64,000 nt of DNA from Magnetospirillum fulvum. Its GTDB lineage: Bacteria > Pseudomonadota > Alphaproteobacteria > Rhodospirillales > Magnetospirillaceae. A program made the translations under genes and the position numbers. Positions 8,836 to 17,265 of this stretch are shown here, one piece after another. Under the pieces are notes generated by a model, which saw only the letters and a list, made by a program, of their open reading frames with translations, searched no databases and was not told the DNA's origin. The DNA is taken from NCBI RefSeq assembly GCF_900108475.1, contig NZ_FNWO01000004.1:240299-304298 (forward strand), written 5' to 3'. Every line of letters starts with the position of its first letter. Within the stretch, counting starts at the first letter, position 1.

Positions 8836-10557
8836 ATGGTGGTTTCCGTTTCGTTGGTAAAAAAGCTGATGGCATCGGTTTCCGTGGCGGTTCTGGTGTC
8901 TGCTTGCGCGCTGACGCCCGATCCCTTTACCGCCGAGGAATTGAACACTCAGGCAGCCAAAGACCGGGCCGAGATGTTCAAAGGCGGCGAGCCGCTGACG
9001 GGGCCGTTGACCGTATCCGACGCAATCGCCCGAGCGTTGAAATACAATCTCGACAAGCGGTCGAAGATGATGGAAGAGGCGCTGGCCCTGGGCCAGACCG
9101 AAATCGACAGCTTCGACCTGCTGCCCAAGCTGATGGCCAATGCCGGTTATACCGAACGCTCCGAGCCCAATGCGACCCGGTCGCGCGATCTCTACACCCA
9201 ATCGACCTCGGCCGACGTCAACCCGACCTATTCCTCCGACCGGTTTCTAAAGACAGCCGATCTGACGATGTCGTGGAACATTTTGGATTTCGGCGTCACC
9301 TACTTCACGGCGAAATCGAACGCCGACCGAGCGTTGATCGCGACCGAGCGCCGCCGCAAGACGGTTCACATCCTGGTGTCCGAGGTCCGCTTCGCCTTCT
9401 GGCGCGCCGCCGCCTATCAGGAATTGAAGGGCGACGTTGACCGCGCCGTCGCCGAGGCCCGTCAGGCCCTGGCCCGCGCCAAGACGGTCGAGCGGGAAAA
9501 CCTCCGCGCCCCGGTCGAGTCGCTGCGCTATCAGAAATCGATGCTGGAGACCCTGCGTCAGTTGACTGCGATCCAGCAGGAATTGTCGACGGCGAAGGTC
9601 GAACTGGCCGCGCTGATCAATTTGCCGCCGGGAACCGAACTGACGCTGGCGGTGCCCGAGACGCTGGAGGTGCCGAACTGGACCACCTCGCTCGAGCGGA
9701 TGGAGGAACTGGCGTTCGTGCAGAATCCCGATCTGCGCGAGCAGGGCTATCTGACCCGGATTTCGGTCGATGATACCCGCAAGGCGATCTTGAAGCTGCT
9801 GCCCGGCATCACCTTCTCGGCCGGGACCAATTACGACAGCAATTCCTTCGCCGCCTATAATCAATGGAACGAAGCCGGGGCCAAGCTGTCCTGGAACCTG
9901 ATGAATCTGGCCTCGGGCAAGTCGCAGATCGATTATGCCGAGACCAACGAAGAGGTGGTCAAGGCCAAGCGTCTCGCCCTGCGGATGGCGGTGTTGGCCC
10001 AGGTTCATGTCGGCCAGTTGCATTTCCAGAACGCGGTCAGCCAGTATCAGCAATCCGACGAATTGTGGCAGGTCGATCGTCGGCTGTTCCAATTGTCCGA
10101 AGCCCGTACCGCCAATGACGCCCAGGGCGTGCTGGAGCGGGTGGCGGGCCGGGCCTCGGCGATCGCCTCGCAATTGCGCCGCTTCCAGAGCTACGCCCAG
10201 GTCGAGCAGGCCTATGCGAAGATGCAGGCGACCCTGGGCCAGGATCTGATCCCCGACACCGTCGCCGCGACCGATCTGAACGGCCTGTCCACCACCATCG
10301 CCGCCCGGCTGGAACGGTGGAACAAGGGCGAGGATCTCGAGTCTCCCGCTCCCGCTCCCGTCGTCGCCAGCGCCGCCCCGGTTTCGCCCCCGCCCGTCGC
10401 TCCCGAACCGGTGCGTGTCGCCACCACTACCGCACCGCTGGCGGCGTCATCGACCGAGGCGCAGTCGTCCGCTCCGGCTCTGCCCGCCGATCAGCCCGAT
10501 CTGTTGAAGCGGGCGATCGCCAACGTCCAGGAGATGTTCGAATCGCCGAGACGATGA
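8836..10557 (+). CDS. TolC-like outer-membrane channel lipoprotein
   Basis: This is a 573-residue outer-membrane efflux protein of the TolC/OprM family. The start at ATG 8836 is chosen because a strong GGAGGGGGAG site precedes it and it gives a lipoprotein signal with lipobox VSAC near residue 24. Long helical hairpins with heptad-like Glu/Gln/Ala/Arg content and two strand-rich segments match the duplicated TolC plan. A proline/alanine-rich C-terminal extension (about residues 495-550) resembles periplasmic tails of related channels. It probably forms the outer-membrane exit for the giant protein encoded upstream, working with the two adaptors downstream. The next gene overlaps by ATGA. Confidence 0.87.
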   Translation: MVVSVSLVKKLMASVSVAVLVSACALTPDPFTAEELNTQAAKDRAEMFKGGEPLTGPLTVSDAIARALKYNLDKRSKMMEEALALGQTEIDSFDLLPKLMANAGYTERSEPNATRSRDLYTQSTSADVNPTYSSDRFLKTADLTMSWNILDFGVTYFTAKSNADRALIATERRRKTVHILVSEVRFAFWRAAAYQELKGDVDRAVAEARQALARAKTVERENLRAPVESLRYQKSMLETLRQLTAIQQELSTAKVELAALINLPPGTELTLAVPETLEVPNWTTSLERMEELAFVQNPDLREQGYLTRISVDDTRKAILKLLPGITFSAGTNYDSNSFAAYNQWNEAGAKLSWNLMNLASGKSQIDYAETNEEVVKAKRLALRMAVLAQVHVGQLHFQNAVSQYQQSDELWQVDRRLFQLSEARTANDAQGVLERVAGRASAIASQLRRFQSYAQVEQAYAKMQATLGQDLIPDTVAATDLNGLSTTIAARLERWNKGEDLESPAPAPVVASAAPVSPPPVAPEPVRVATTTAPLAASSTEAQSSAPALPADQPDLLKRAIANVQEMFESPRR

Positions 10558-11285
10558 GAATGACCCGTTCGGTCTTGGGCGTTGCCGCGATGCTGCTGTG
10601 CCTCGCGGCGACGTCTGCCATGGCGCAAGAGATTCGCGCCCAGCTCAGCCCGCGCGACTTCACCACCCTGGCCGCCGAAATCGGCGCCAAGGTCGAGCGG
10701 ATCACCGCCCGCGAAGGGGAGCATTTCACCAAGGGCCAGATGCTGATCTCGTTCGATTGCTCGGTCAATCGGGCCCAGTTGGACGAGGCGCGGGCGTCGC
10801 TGTCGGCCGCCGACAAGACGGTTTCGGTCAATCAGCGCCTGCTTGAACTGCAAACGGTGGGCAAGCTGGAAACCGAATTATCGGTGGCGGAATCGCAAAA
10901 GGCCCGGGCCAAGGTCGCGGCGATGTCGGCGATGGTGTCGAAATGTTCGGTCGCCGCGCCGTTCGACGGACGAGTCGTCGAACAGAAGGTGCGTCAGCAG
11001 CAATTCGTTCAACCCGGTCAGGCCCTGCTCGACATCCTGGACGATTCGGTGCTGGAGCTTGATTTCGTCGTGCCGTCGAAATGGCTGATCTGGCTGAAGC
11101 CGGGTCACCAGTTCCAGGTCGCGATCGACGAAACCGGCAAATCCTATCCGGTCAAGCTGATGCGGGTCGGAGCCCGGATCGACCCGGTCAGCCAGTCGGT
11201 TCGGGTGGTCGGCGCGATCGGCGGACGCTATCCCGAACTGACCGCCGGGATGTCGGGCAGGGTGCTGCTGTCGCCGCCGTCATGA
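10554..11285 (+). CDS. HlyD/RND-type periplasmic adaptor (short)
   Basis: This is a 243-residue periplasmic adaptor. The start at ATG 10554 overlaps the TolC stop; ATG 10560 is an alternative. A Sec signal peptide ends near AMAQE. The protein has a split biotinyl-lipoyl domain (VERITAREGEHFTKGQ and later APFDGRVVEQKV), a short helical hairpin of about 50 residues and a beta-barrel domain (LELDFVVPSKWL, YPVKLMRVG). Its size and plan fit the membrane-fusion family that bridges inner-membrane machinery to TolC. The hairpin is shorter than in classic HlyD. It is translationally coupled to the next adaptor through ATGA at 11282. Confidence 0.82.
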   Translation: MRMTRSVLGVAAMLLCLAATSAMAQEIRAQLSPRDFTTLAAEIGAKVERITAREGEHFTKGQMLISFDCSVNRAQLDEARASLSAADKTVSVNQRLLELQTVGKLETELSVAESQKARAKVAAMSAMVSKCSVAAPFDGRVVEQKVRQQQFVQPGQALLDILDDSVLELDFVVPSKWLIWLKPGHQFQVAIDETGKSYPVKLMRVGARIDPVSQSVRVVGAIGGRYPELTAGMSGRVLLSPPS

Positions 11286-12583
11286 CCTCCCACAATCCGG
11301 TTGTCGCCTGGCTTGAGCTCGAGGGGCGCCTGCTCCAGGCCCGGCGTCCGGTCGAGGTCGCCTTCATCGCCGTCAACGAGGCGCTGGCGCTGGCCCATTA
11401 CCGGCAGTCGGTGCTGTGGAGCGGCGAGAGCGGGGTGGTCGCCCTGTCGGGGGCGGCCTTGGTCGAACCCGGCAGTCCCTATGTGCTGTGGCTGGATCGG
11501 GTCTTCCGCCATCTCGCGGGGGGAGAGGCGGCCGCCACCCCCCGCGCCATCACCGCCGCCGATCTGCCGCCGGTTATGGCCGAACAATGGGACGAATGGC
11601 TGCCGGCCTTTGCCCTTATCGTGCCGATGGGGGCCGAGGCGATCTTGTTCGCCCGCGAAGAACCGTGGGTCGAGGCCGACCTGTTTCTGCTCTGCCGTCT
11701 GGCCGATCTGGCCCGCCTCACCCGTCTGGCGTTGCGGCCCCGTTCGCCCTGGTCGGATCGGCTGAAGAGTCTCAGGACGCGCAAGGCCCGGATCGTCGCC
11801 GCCTTGGTGGTGCTGATCGGGCTGTTTCCGGTGACGGGGTCGGTGCTGGCCCCGGCCGATCTGGTCCCCGCCCATCCCGAAATCGTCCGTTCGCCGATGG
11901 ACGGGGTGGTCGATCGCATCCTGGTCCGCCCCAATCAGCGGGTCGAGGCGGGGGAGTCCCTGTTCGACCTCGACACCACCCTTCTCGCCGGACGCCTGAG
12001 CGTGGCGCGCCAGCAGCAGGGCACCGCCGAAACCGAATATCGTCAATCGGCCCAGGCGATGGTGTTCGACCCCAAGGCCAAGGCCCAGGCGGCGTTGCTG
12101 GCGGGCAAGGCCGAGGAAAAAGCCGCCGAATCGAAATGGCTGCAAAGCCAACTGGACCGGATTCAGGTCAAGGCCCCCAAGGCCGGATTGGCCGTGTTCG
12201 ACGACGCCTCCGACTGGACCGGCAAGCCGGTTTCGGTCGGCGAGCGGGTGATGATCGTCGCCGACGAGATCGACACCGAGGTCGAGGCCTGGGTCGCGGT
12301 GGCCGATATTGGCGAGGTGACGCCGGGCGCGCCGTTGACCCTGTTTCTCAATACCCAGCCGCTGACCCCGGTTCGCGCGGTGGTTCGCTCGGTCGGCTAT
12401 GAAGCCTCGGCCCGGCCCGACGCCACCCTGGCCCATCGCGTTCGCGCCGTTCTGGCCGAGGGGCACGACAAGCCGCGGCTGGGGATGAAGGGGACGGCGC
12501 GGATCGACGGCGATCAGGTGCCGCTGGTGTGGTGGCTGTTCCGCCGTCCGCTGGTGACGTTGCGCCAGACCCTGGGAATCTGA
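11282..12583 (+). CDS. HlyD-like membrane-anchored adaptor with large N-terminal domain
   Basis: This 433-residue protein has three parts. Residues 1 to about 160 form a globular cytoplasmic domain with a GAF-like look, which is a weak assignment. A transmembrane helix follows at about 177-197 (VAALVVLIGLFPVTGSVL). The C-terminal periplasmic part has a lipoyl half (VRSPMDGVVDRILVRPNQ), a coiled hairpin, the second lipoyl half (IQVKAPKAGLAVF) and a beta-barrel. It resembles HlyD-family adaptors, but the N-terminal domain is unusual and could sense a ligand or contact the cytoplasmic substrate. ATG 11282 overlaps the upstream stop, and the M50-HlyD gene starts three bases after this stop. Confidence 0.8.
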   Translation: MTSHNPVVAWLELEGRLLQARRPVEVAFIAVNEALALAHYRQSVLWSGESGVVALSGAALVEPGSPYVLWLDRVFRHLAGGEAAATPRAITAADLPPVMAEQWDEWLPAFALIVPMGAEAILFAREEPWVEADLFLLCRLADLARLTRLALRPRSPWSDRLKSLRTRKARIVAALVVLIGLFPVTGSVLAPADLVPAHPEIVRSPMDGVVDRILVRPNQRVEAGESLFDLDTTLLAGRLSVARQQQGTAETEYRQSAQAMVFDPKAKAQAALLAGKAEEKAAESKWLQSQLDRIQVKAPKAGLAVFDDASDWTGKPVSVGERVMIVADEIDTEVEAWVAVADIGEVTPGAPLTLFLNTQPLTPVRAVVRSVGYEASARPDATLAHRVRAVLAEGHDKPRLGMKGTARIDGDQVPLVWWLFRRPLVTLRQTLGI

Positions 12584-12586
12584 GCC

Positions 12587-14683
12587 ATGACGGCGCTCCG
12601 GCTGCCCCCGCTGCGCGATGAATTGTCGGTTCATCCCGGACCGGTCGGCCATGACGGCGCGCCGAGTTGGACCCTGCACGATCCGTTGCGCAACCAGTTC
12701 TTTCGCCTGAGCTGGCCCGCGTTCGAGGTGCTGTCGCGCTGGCATCTCGGCGATCCCGAGGCGGTCGCCCAGGCGATCCGCCACGAGACGACGCTCGATC
12801 TCGACGCCGACGAGGTGATTGGCGTCGCCGACTTCTTCGCCCGTACCCAGTTGCTGAAGAGCGGCGGCCCCAAATATACCGCCCAGTTGCTGGCGATGGC
12901 CGACGCGGCGAAGACCTCGCTGGCGACGTGGCTGCTGCACCATTACCTGTTCTTCCGCATCCCCCTGGTGCGGCCCGACCTGCTGTTGGGGCGGATGCTG
13001 CCGCTGGTGTCCTGGCTGGGCGGGCGGTCGTTCCGACTGGCCACCCTGGCGGCGCTGCTGGTCGCGCTGTTTCTGATCGGGCGGCAGTGGAACAGCTTCG
13101 CGACCACCTTCGTCGATCAATTCTCGCTGTCGGGGCTGGCGGCGTTCGGCGTGGCGCTGGGGCTGGCCAAGATCGTTCACGAACTGGGTCACGCTCTGAC
13201 CGCGAAGGCGATGGGCTGTCGGGTGCCGACGATGGGGGTCGCCTTCCTGGTGATGATGCCGGTGCTCTATACCGACGTCAACGAGGCGTGGAAGCTGACC
13301 AGCCGCCGCCAGCGCCTGCTGATCGGGGGCGCCGGGATCTTGTCGGAACTGACGCTGGCGGTGTGGGCCAGTCTGGCCTGGGGGATGCTGCCCGACGGCG
13401 ATCTGCGCGGGATGGCCTTCACCCTGGCGGCAACGACCTGGATCAGTTCGCTGGCGATCAATCTCAGCCCGTTCATGCGCTTTGACGGCTATTTCCTGCT
13501 GATGGACGCGCTCGACATGCCCAACCTGCATCCGCGCTCGTTCGCGATGGCGCGGTGGTGGCTGCGCGAGACCCTGTTTCGCTTGGGCGAGCCCGCCCCC
13601 GAAGCGCTGCCGCCGCCGCGGCGAGCCGCCTTGATCGCCTTTGCCTGGGTGGTGTGGGCCTATCGTCTGGTCCTGTTCCTTGGCATCGCGGTGCTGGTCT
13701 ATCATTTCTTCGTCAAGGTGGTCGGAATCTTCCTGTTCGTCGTCGAAATCGGTTGGTTCGTGCTGCGGCCGTTCTTTCTCGAATTCGTCGAATGGCGCAA
13801 GCGGGCCGGGCGGATCGGGGCGTCGCGGCGCTCGTGGCTCAGCTTTGCCGTCCTGGTCGGGCTGGTGGGGCTGTGCGTCGTGCCGTGGAGCGGGCGGGTC
13901 GCCGCCCCGGCGATCCTGAAAGCGTCCGATCACGCCACGCTCTACGCCCCGTCCCCGGCGATTCTGCACGCGGTTCTGGTCAAGGAGGGGCAGCGCGTCG
14001 CCAGCGGGGACAGGTTGGTCGATCTGGAGAATCCCGACAGCGTCTATCGCCTCGAGTTGGCCGAGCGGCGGATCGCGATGCTGAAATACGAACTGGGGTC
14101 GGTCAGCTTCGAGGACAGCTTTCGCGGCCGCTCGCAGGCGATCGCCAAGGAACTGGAGGCGGCCGAGGCCGAACGCGAGGCGGCGCGGAAGGACATTGCC
14201 CGCCTGACCCTGACCGCTCCGCTGGACGGTCTGGTCACCGATCTGTCGCCCGATCTGCAACCGGGGCAGTGGATCGGCGTCAAGGATCCGATCCTCAGTC
14301 TGCGCCAGGGCGCGGTGCTGGAAGCCTTCGTCGCCGAGCAGGATCTGCCCCGTATCGAGGTCGGTGCCTTCGCCGCTTTCCTGCCCGACGGTGCCGGTCC
14401 GGCCCGAGACGCCACCGTCGTCGCAATCGATCGGATGGCTGTCCGCAGTCTGATGGAACCGGCGCTGGCAGTCCCCTATGGCGGCACCATTCCCGCCCGT
14501 TTCGACAAGCAATCATTGATTCCGGATGTCGCGGTCTATCGTATTCGGTTAAGCTTGGCCGAACCGATCAACGCAACCGTGGTCCAGCGCGGGCAGGTCG
14601 AGATCGACGGCGAGCGGCGCTCGCTGCTGGGGCGTCTTGCCCGCACCAGCGCCGCGATTCTGATCCGCGAGTGGGGAACCTGA
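12587..14683 (+). CDS. PqqD-like / M50 peptidase / HlyD fusion membrane protein
   Basis: This is a 698-residue inner-membrane protein. Residues about 25-95 resemble a PqqD-type winged-helix peptide-binding domain. A polytopic M50 (site-2 protease-like) core follows, with HELGH at 198-202 and the second metal motif region LSPFMRFDGYF at 293-303 (Asp300). After two or three more membrane helices comes a C-terminal HlyD-like periplasmic arm: a lipoyl half near 450, a coiled hairpin at about 495-540 and a second half at about 540-590. The architecture matches M50 proteins found with HlyD adaptors in peptide or protein export loci. The zinc ligands look intact, so proteolysis is possible. In this operon it takes the place where an ABC exporter would be expected. 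Confidence 0.85.
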   Translation: MTALRLPPLRDELSVHPGPVGHDGAPSWTLHDPLRNQFFRLSWPAFEVLSRWHLGDPEAVAQAIRHETTLDLDADEVIGVADFFARTQLLKSGGPKYTAQLLAMADAAKTSLATWLLHHYLFFRIPLVRPDLLLGRMLPLVSWLGGRSFRLATLAALLVALFLIGRQWNSFATTFVDQFSLSGLAAFGVALGLAKIVHELGHALTAKAMGCRVPTMGVAFLVMMPVLYTDVNEAWKLTSRRQRLLIGGAGILSELTLAVWASLAWGMLPDGDLRGMAFTLAATTWISSLAINLSPFMRFDGYFLLMDALDMPNLHPRSFAMARWWLRETLFRLGEPAPEALPPPRRAALIAFAWVVWAYRLVLFLGIAVLVYHFFVKVVGIFLFVVEIGWFVLRPFFLEFVEWRKRAGRIGASRRSWLSFAVLVGLVGLCVVPWSGRVAAPAILKASDHATLYAPSPAILHAVLVKEGQRVASGDRLVDLENPDSVYRLELAERRIAMLKYELGSVSFEDSFRGRSQAIAKELEAAEAEREAARKDIARLTLTAPLDGLVTDLSPDLQPGQWIGVKDPILSLRQGAVLEAFVAEQDLPRIEVGAFAAFLPDGAGPARDATVVAIDRMAVRSLMEPALAVPYGGTIPARFDKQSLIPDVAVYRIRLSLAEPINATVVQRGQVEIDGERRSLLGRLARTSAAILIREWGT

Positions 14684-14809
14684 TCGACCGAAGCGGAGGA
14701 TGCGCCATCATCACTAGGCGAACGCTGTTACACCACTCGGCGGGACATGACCTCCGAGGCTCATCGGAAAATCCAGGCGTGTCGGCTGAAAAGGAACTTT
14801 GACCGTCGA

Positions 14810-14838
14810 TTGACAGTCCTGACGGTGCAGGGTAAATC
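14810..14838 (+). promoter_or_regulatory. Candidate promoter before the cobalamin riboswitch
   Basis: A perfect TTGACA at 14810-14815 is followed after 17 bases by TAAATC at 14833-14838, a weak -10. Transcription would start just upstream of the riboswitch. The rest of 14684-14809, after the M50-HlyD gene, shows no gene and no clear terminator. Confidence 0.45.
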
Positions 14839-14845
14839 AAGTGCC

Positions 14846-15003
14846 AGCAGCGGTCCCCGGAGACGGGGTTCACAAGGGAACACGGTGTAAGTCCGTGACT
14901 GTTCCCGCAACTGTAAGGGGGGAGGTCCTTCCCACAACGCCACTGGGTAACCGGGAAGGCGGGATAGGACCAGAGATCCCCAAGTCAGGAGACCTGCCGT
15001 TGC
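14846..15003 (+). promoter_or_regulatory. Cobalamin (AdoCbl-class) riboswitch
   Basis: The stretch carries the conserved blocks of the B12 element in order: AAGGGAACACGGTG near 14874, GTCCGTGACTGTTCCCGC and AACTGTAA at 14891-14916, a CACTGGG...GGGAAGGC segment at 14940-14960, and the 3' B12 box AGTCAGGAGACCTGCCG ending near 14999. It lies upstream of a BtuB-like receptor, its usual context. Binding of cobalamin is expected to lower expression of the ten-gene operon. The ends are approximate. Confidence 0.93.
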
Positions 15004-15297
15004 CAGTATCACCCATCCGTCGGGCGGGATACCCGGTCGGAGCGACTCTTGTCGCCTCGTGGTGGTGCGCTGTTGCGTCGCTGCGGGGGTGATTATGATA
15101 TTCGGCCTGAACAGACACTGACCAATCAACCGGCGGGAGTAATCCCTGTCCGGCAGTCTTTCCGTGCCTTTTGCGTGGAAGACGAGTCTGTTTTTGCCGA
15201 GTGACCAATCCGTTCGCACGACGCGTGAGCATGGCGTTTCGCCCGATGGGGCGAGGCGTCGTCGGCAACGCATGGGTCGTAAGGTTGTGAACGCACG
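15004..15297 (+). other. Long leader between riboswitch and btuB, possible expression platform
   Basis: These 294 bases carry no clear gene. CGGCAG at 15151-15156 is complementary to CTGCCG in the B12 box (14994-14999). It adjoins an imperfect hairpin (GTCTTTCC 15156-15163 with GGAAGAC 15177-15183), and TTTTT follows at 15191-15195. A second hairpin, TCGCCC-gatg-GGGCGA, lies at 15239-15254. A nine-codon ORF at 15095-15121 follows a GGGGG run. Any of these could belong to the switching mechanism. The pairing is proposed by eye. Confidence 0.4.
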
Positions 15298-17265
15298 ATG
15301 AGGATGACGCAGAACGGGCGGATGGCACATCTGCTGGTAACGGGGGCGGTTCTGGCCACCTTTCCCGCTTGGGCCGAAACCGAAGGCTCGATGGACGAAA
15401 TGCTGGTGACCGCCACCCGCGTTGCCACGCCGATCGATCAGATCGGCAGTTCGGTGACGGTGATTACGCGTGACGAGCTTGACGCCCGCCAGACTCCCAA
15501 GGTCGACGAGGTTCTGAAAAGCGTTCCTGGGCTGTCGGTGACCCGGCAGGGCGGGATGGGATCGACCGCGCAGGTCAGGATACGCGGTGCCGAAGCCAAC
15601 CATACCCTGGTGTTGATCGATGGCCAGAGGGCCAATTACCAGGACACGATGTACAATTTCGATTTCGATTGGATGGTCACCGACGATATCGAGCGGATCG
15701 AGGTTTTGCGAGGCCCCGCCGCCGGACAGTGGGGGTCGGACGCGGTCGGAGGCGTCATCAACATCGTCACCCGCAAGGGCAAAGGCCCGATGACGGTGAC
15801 GGTTCAGACCGAACTGGGCAGCTACGACACCAACCGCGAGAATGTCGCGGCCCGAGGCGGTGGAGACTCTTACGATTATTCCTTCGGCTGGTCGCGCTAC
15901 CGCACCGCCGGCTGGTCGGTCGCTTCCCAAGACCGGGGCATGGGAACCGAGCGCGACGGGGCGCAGAACAATACCTTCAATGGCAAGGTAGGCTTTTCGC
16001 CCTCGGACAATTCCGAGATCGAGATTCGGGGCTCGCACACCGATTTCTGGGCCGAGACGGACGGCACCAAAAGCGGGAGCGGGACGCTCGACACCAACCG
16101 CTCGAAGGCAAAGCATACCGACACCGGAGCGATCAAAGGCTCGCTCGCCTTGTTGGACGGAATCTGGACCCAGACCGTCAATGCCAGCGCGATTCGCAAT
16201 GATCAATGGAATATGGGTGGGACGACCTCGGGCTGTACCGTGGGGTCGCCGCTCTGTGCGGCTTACCTGGGCACCACCGTCAACGCCTCGTGGCAGAACG
16301 ATCTGCGCTTCGATAAGGATCATGTGACGACGATCGGCTACGAGGATAACCGCGACTATTACTGGCAGCGGCAGTATCAGCAGAAAAGCAAGATCACCAG
16401 TTCGTCGATGCAGGCGACCGCGCCGTTCTTCCAGCATCAGGCCCACCTGTTCGACCAACTCGATCTGGGGGGAGGCTGGCGCGGCACCGATCATGATGTG
16501 TTCGGCTGGAATCCGACTTGGTTCACCACCCTGGCCTGGCACCTGCCCACCGATACGACGTTGAAGGGCTCGTATGGCACGACGTTCAAGGCCCCGCTTC
16601 TCTACCAGATCTATTACCCGTCCGGGCTGTCCAATCCGGGATTGAAGGCGGAACAGGGGCGCGGCTGGGATGTCGGAATCGAACAGAAGCTGTTGGAAGG
16701 CGCGGCCAAGACCGGGGTGACGTGGTTCCGCAACGACATCGACAATCTGATCAATTACGTCACGATCGGCAATACGGGACAATACCAGAACACGGAAAAG
16801 GCGACGACGTATGGCGTCGAGACCTTTTTCACCTGGACGATCTTCAACGATGACGACGGATCGCTGGAGGTCTCGCCCAGCTATACCTACACCCAGGCCT
16901 ATGACCGGGCGACCTGGGCGGAATTGCCGCGCCGCCCGCGCCACAAGGTCGCCAATGATCTGTCCTGGCGCTTTCTCGAAAAGAAGGCCCGTCTGACGGT
17001 CTCGACGATCTACGGTTCCGACTTCCAGGAAAATCGTTCGACCTCGCCGAAGATCCCGAATCGGATGGGACAATATGTCCAACTCGATATCTCTGGCAGT
17101 TACGATGTGACCGACCGGGTTCAGCTCTATGGCCGGGTCGAGAATCTGGCCGAGGATTATCACGAATCCGCCTACGGCTATGCCGAGACCGGGGGCCGCG
17201 CGTTCTATACCGGGGTCAAGATCGCGTTCGAGCCGCTCACCCTGGCCCGCGAGGCAATGAAATGA
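15298..17265 (+). CDS. btuB: BtuB-like TonB-dependent outer-membrane receptor
   Basis: This is a 655-residue receptor. A signal peptide ends at PAWA-ET (about residue 23), followed by a TonB box-like MDEMLVTATR, a plug domain (IDQIGSSVTVITRDEL, VRIRGAEANHTLVLIDG, IERIEVLRGPAAGQWGSDAVGG) and a 22-strand-type barrel ending in a C-terminal strand near YTGVKIAFEP. The plug motifs and size (BtuB is about 600 residues) plus the riboswitch upstream support cobalamin or a related corrinoid as substrate. It is the first gene of a tightly coupled operon; its stop overlaps the TonB start as ATGA. It could instead bind a cobalt chelate, because B12 riboswitches also control cobalt uptake. Confidence 0.88.
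   Translation: MRMTQNGRMAHLLVTGAVLATFPAWAETEGSMDEMLVTATRVATPIDQIGSSVTVITRDELDARQTPKVDEVLKSVPGLSVTRQGGMGSTAQVRIRGAEANHTLVLIDGQRANYQDTMYNFDFDWMVTDDIERIEVLRGPAAGQWGSDAVGGVINIVTRKGKGPMTVTVQTELGSYDTNRENVAARGGGDSYDYSFGWSRYRTAGWSVASQDRGMGTERDGAQNNTFNGKVGFSPSDNSEIEIRGSHTDFWAETDGTKSGSGTLDTNRSKAKHTDTGAIKGSLALLDGIWTQTVNASAIRNDQWNMGGTTSGCTVGSPLCAAYLGTTVNASWQNDLRFDKDHVTTIGYEDNRDYYWQRQYQQKSKITSSSMQATAPFFQHQAHLFDQLDLGGGWRGTDHDVFGWNPTWFTTLAWHLPTDTTLKGSYGTTFKAPLLYQIYYPSGLSNPGLKAEQGRGWDVGIEQKLLEGAAKTGVTWFRNDIDNLINYVTIGNTGQYQNTEKATTYGVETFFTWTIFNDDDGSLEVSPSYTYTQAYDRATWAELPRRPRHKVANDLSWRFLEKKARLTVSTIYGSDFQENRSTSPKIPNRMGQYVQLDISGSYDVTDRVQLYGRVENLAEDYHESAYGYAETGGRAFYTGVKIAFEPLTLAREAMK

Noticed and set aside
11228..14512. 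1094-codon open frame on the - strand
   Set aside because: Shadow of the adaptor and M50-HlyD genes; its Gln/Arg/Pro/His-rich product has no domain pattern.
14761..17163. 800-codon open frame on the - strand across the riboswitch and btuB
   Set aside because: It runs antisense through a well-supported riboswitch and receptor and shows no family motif.
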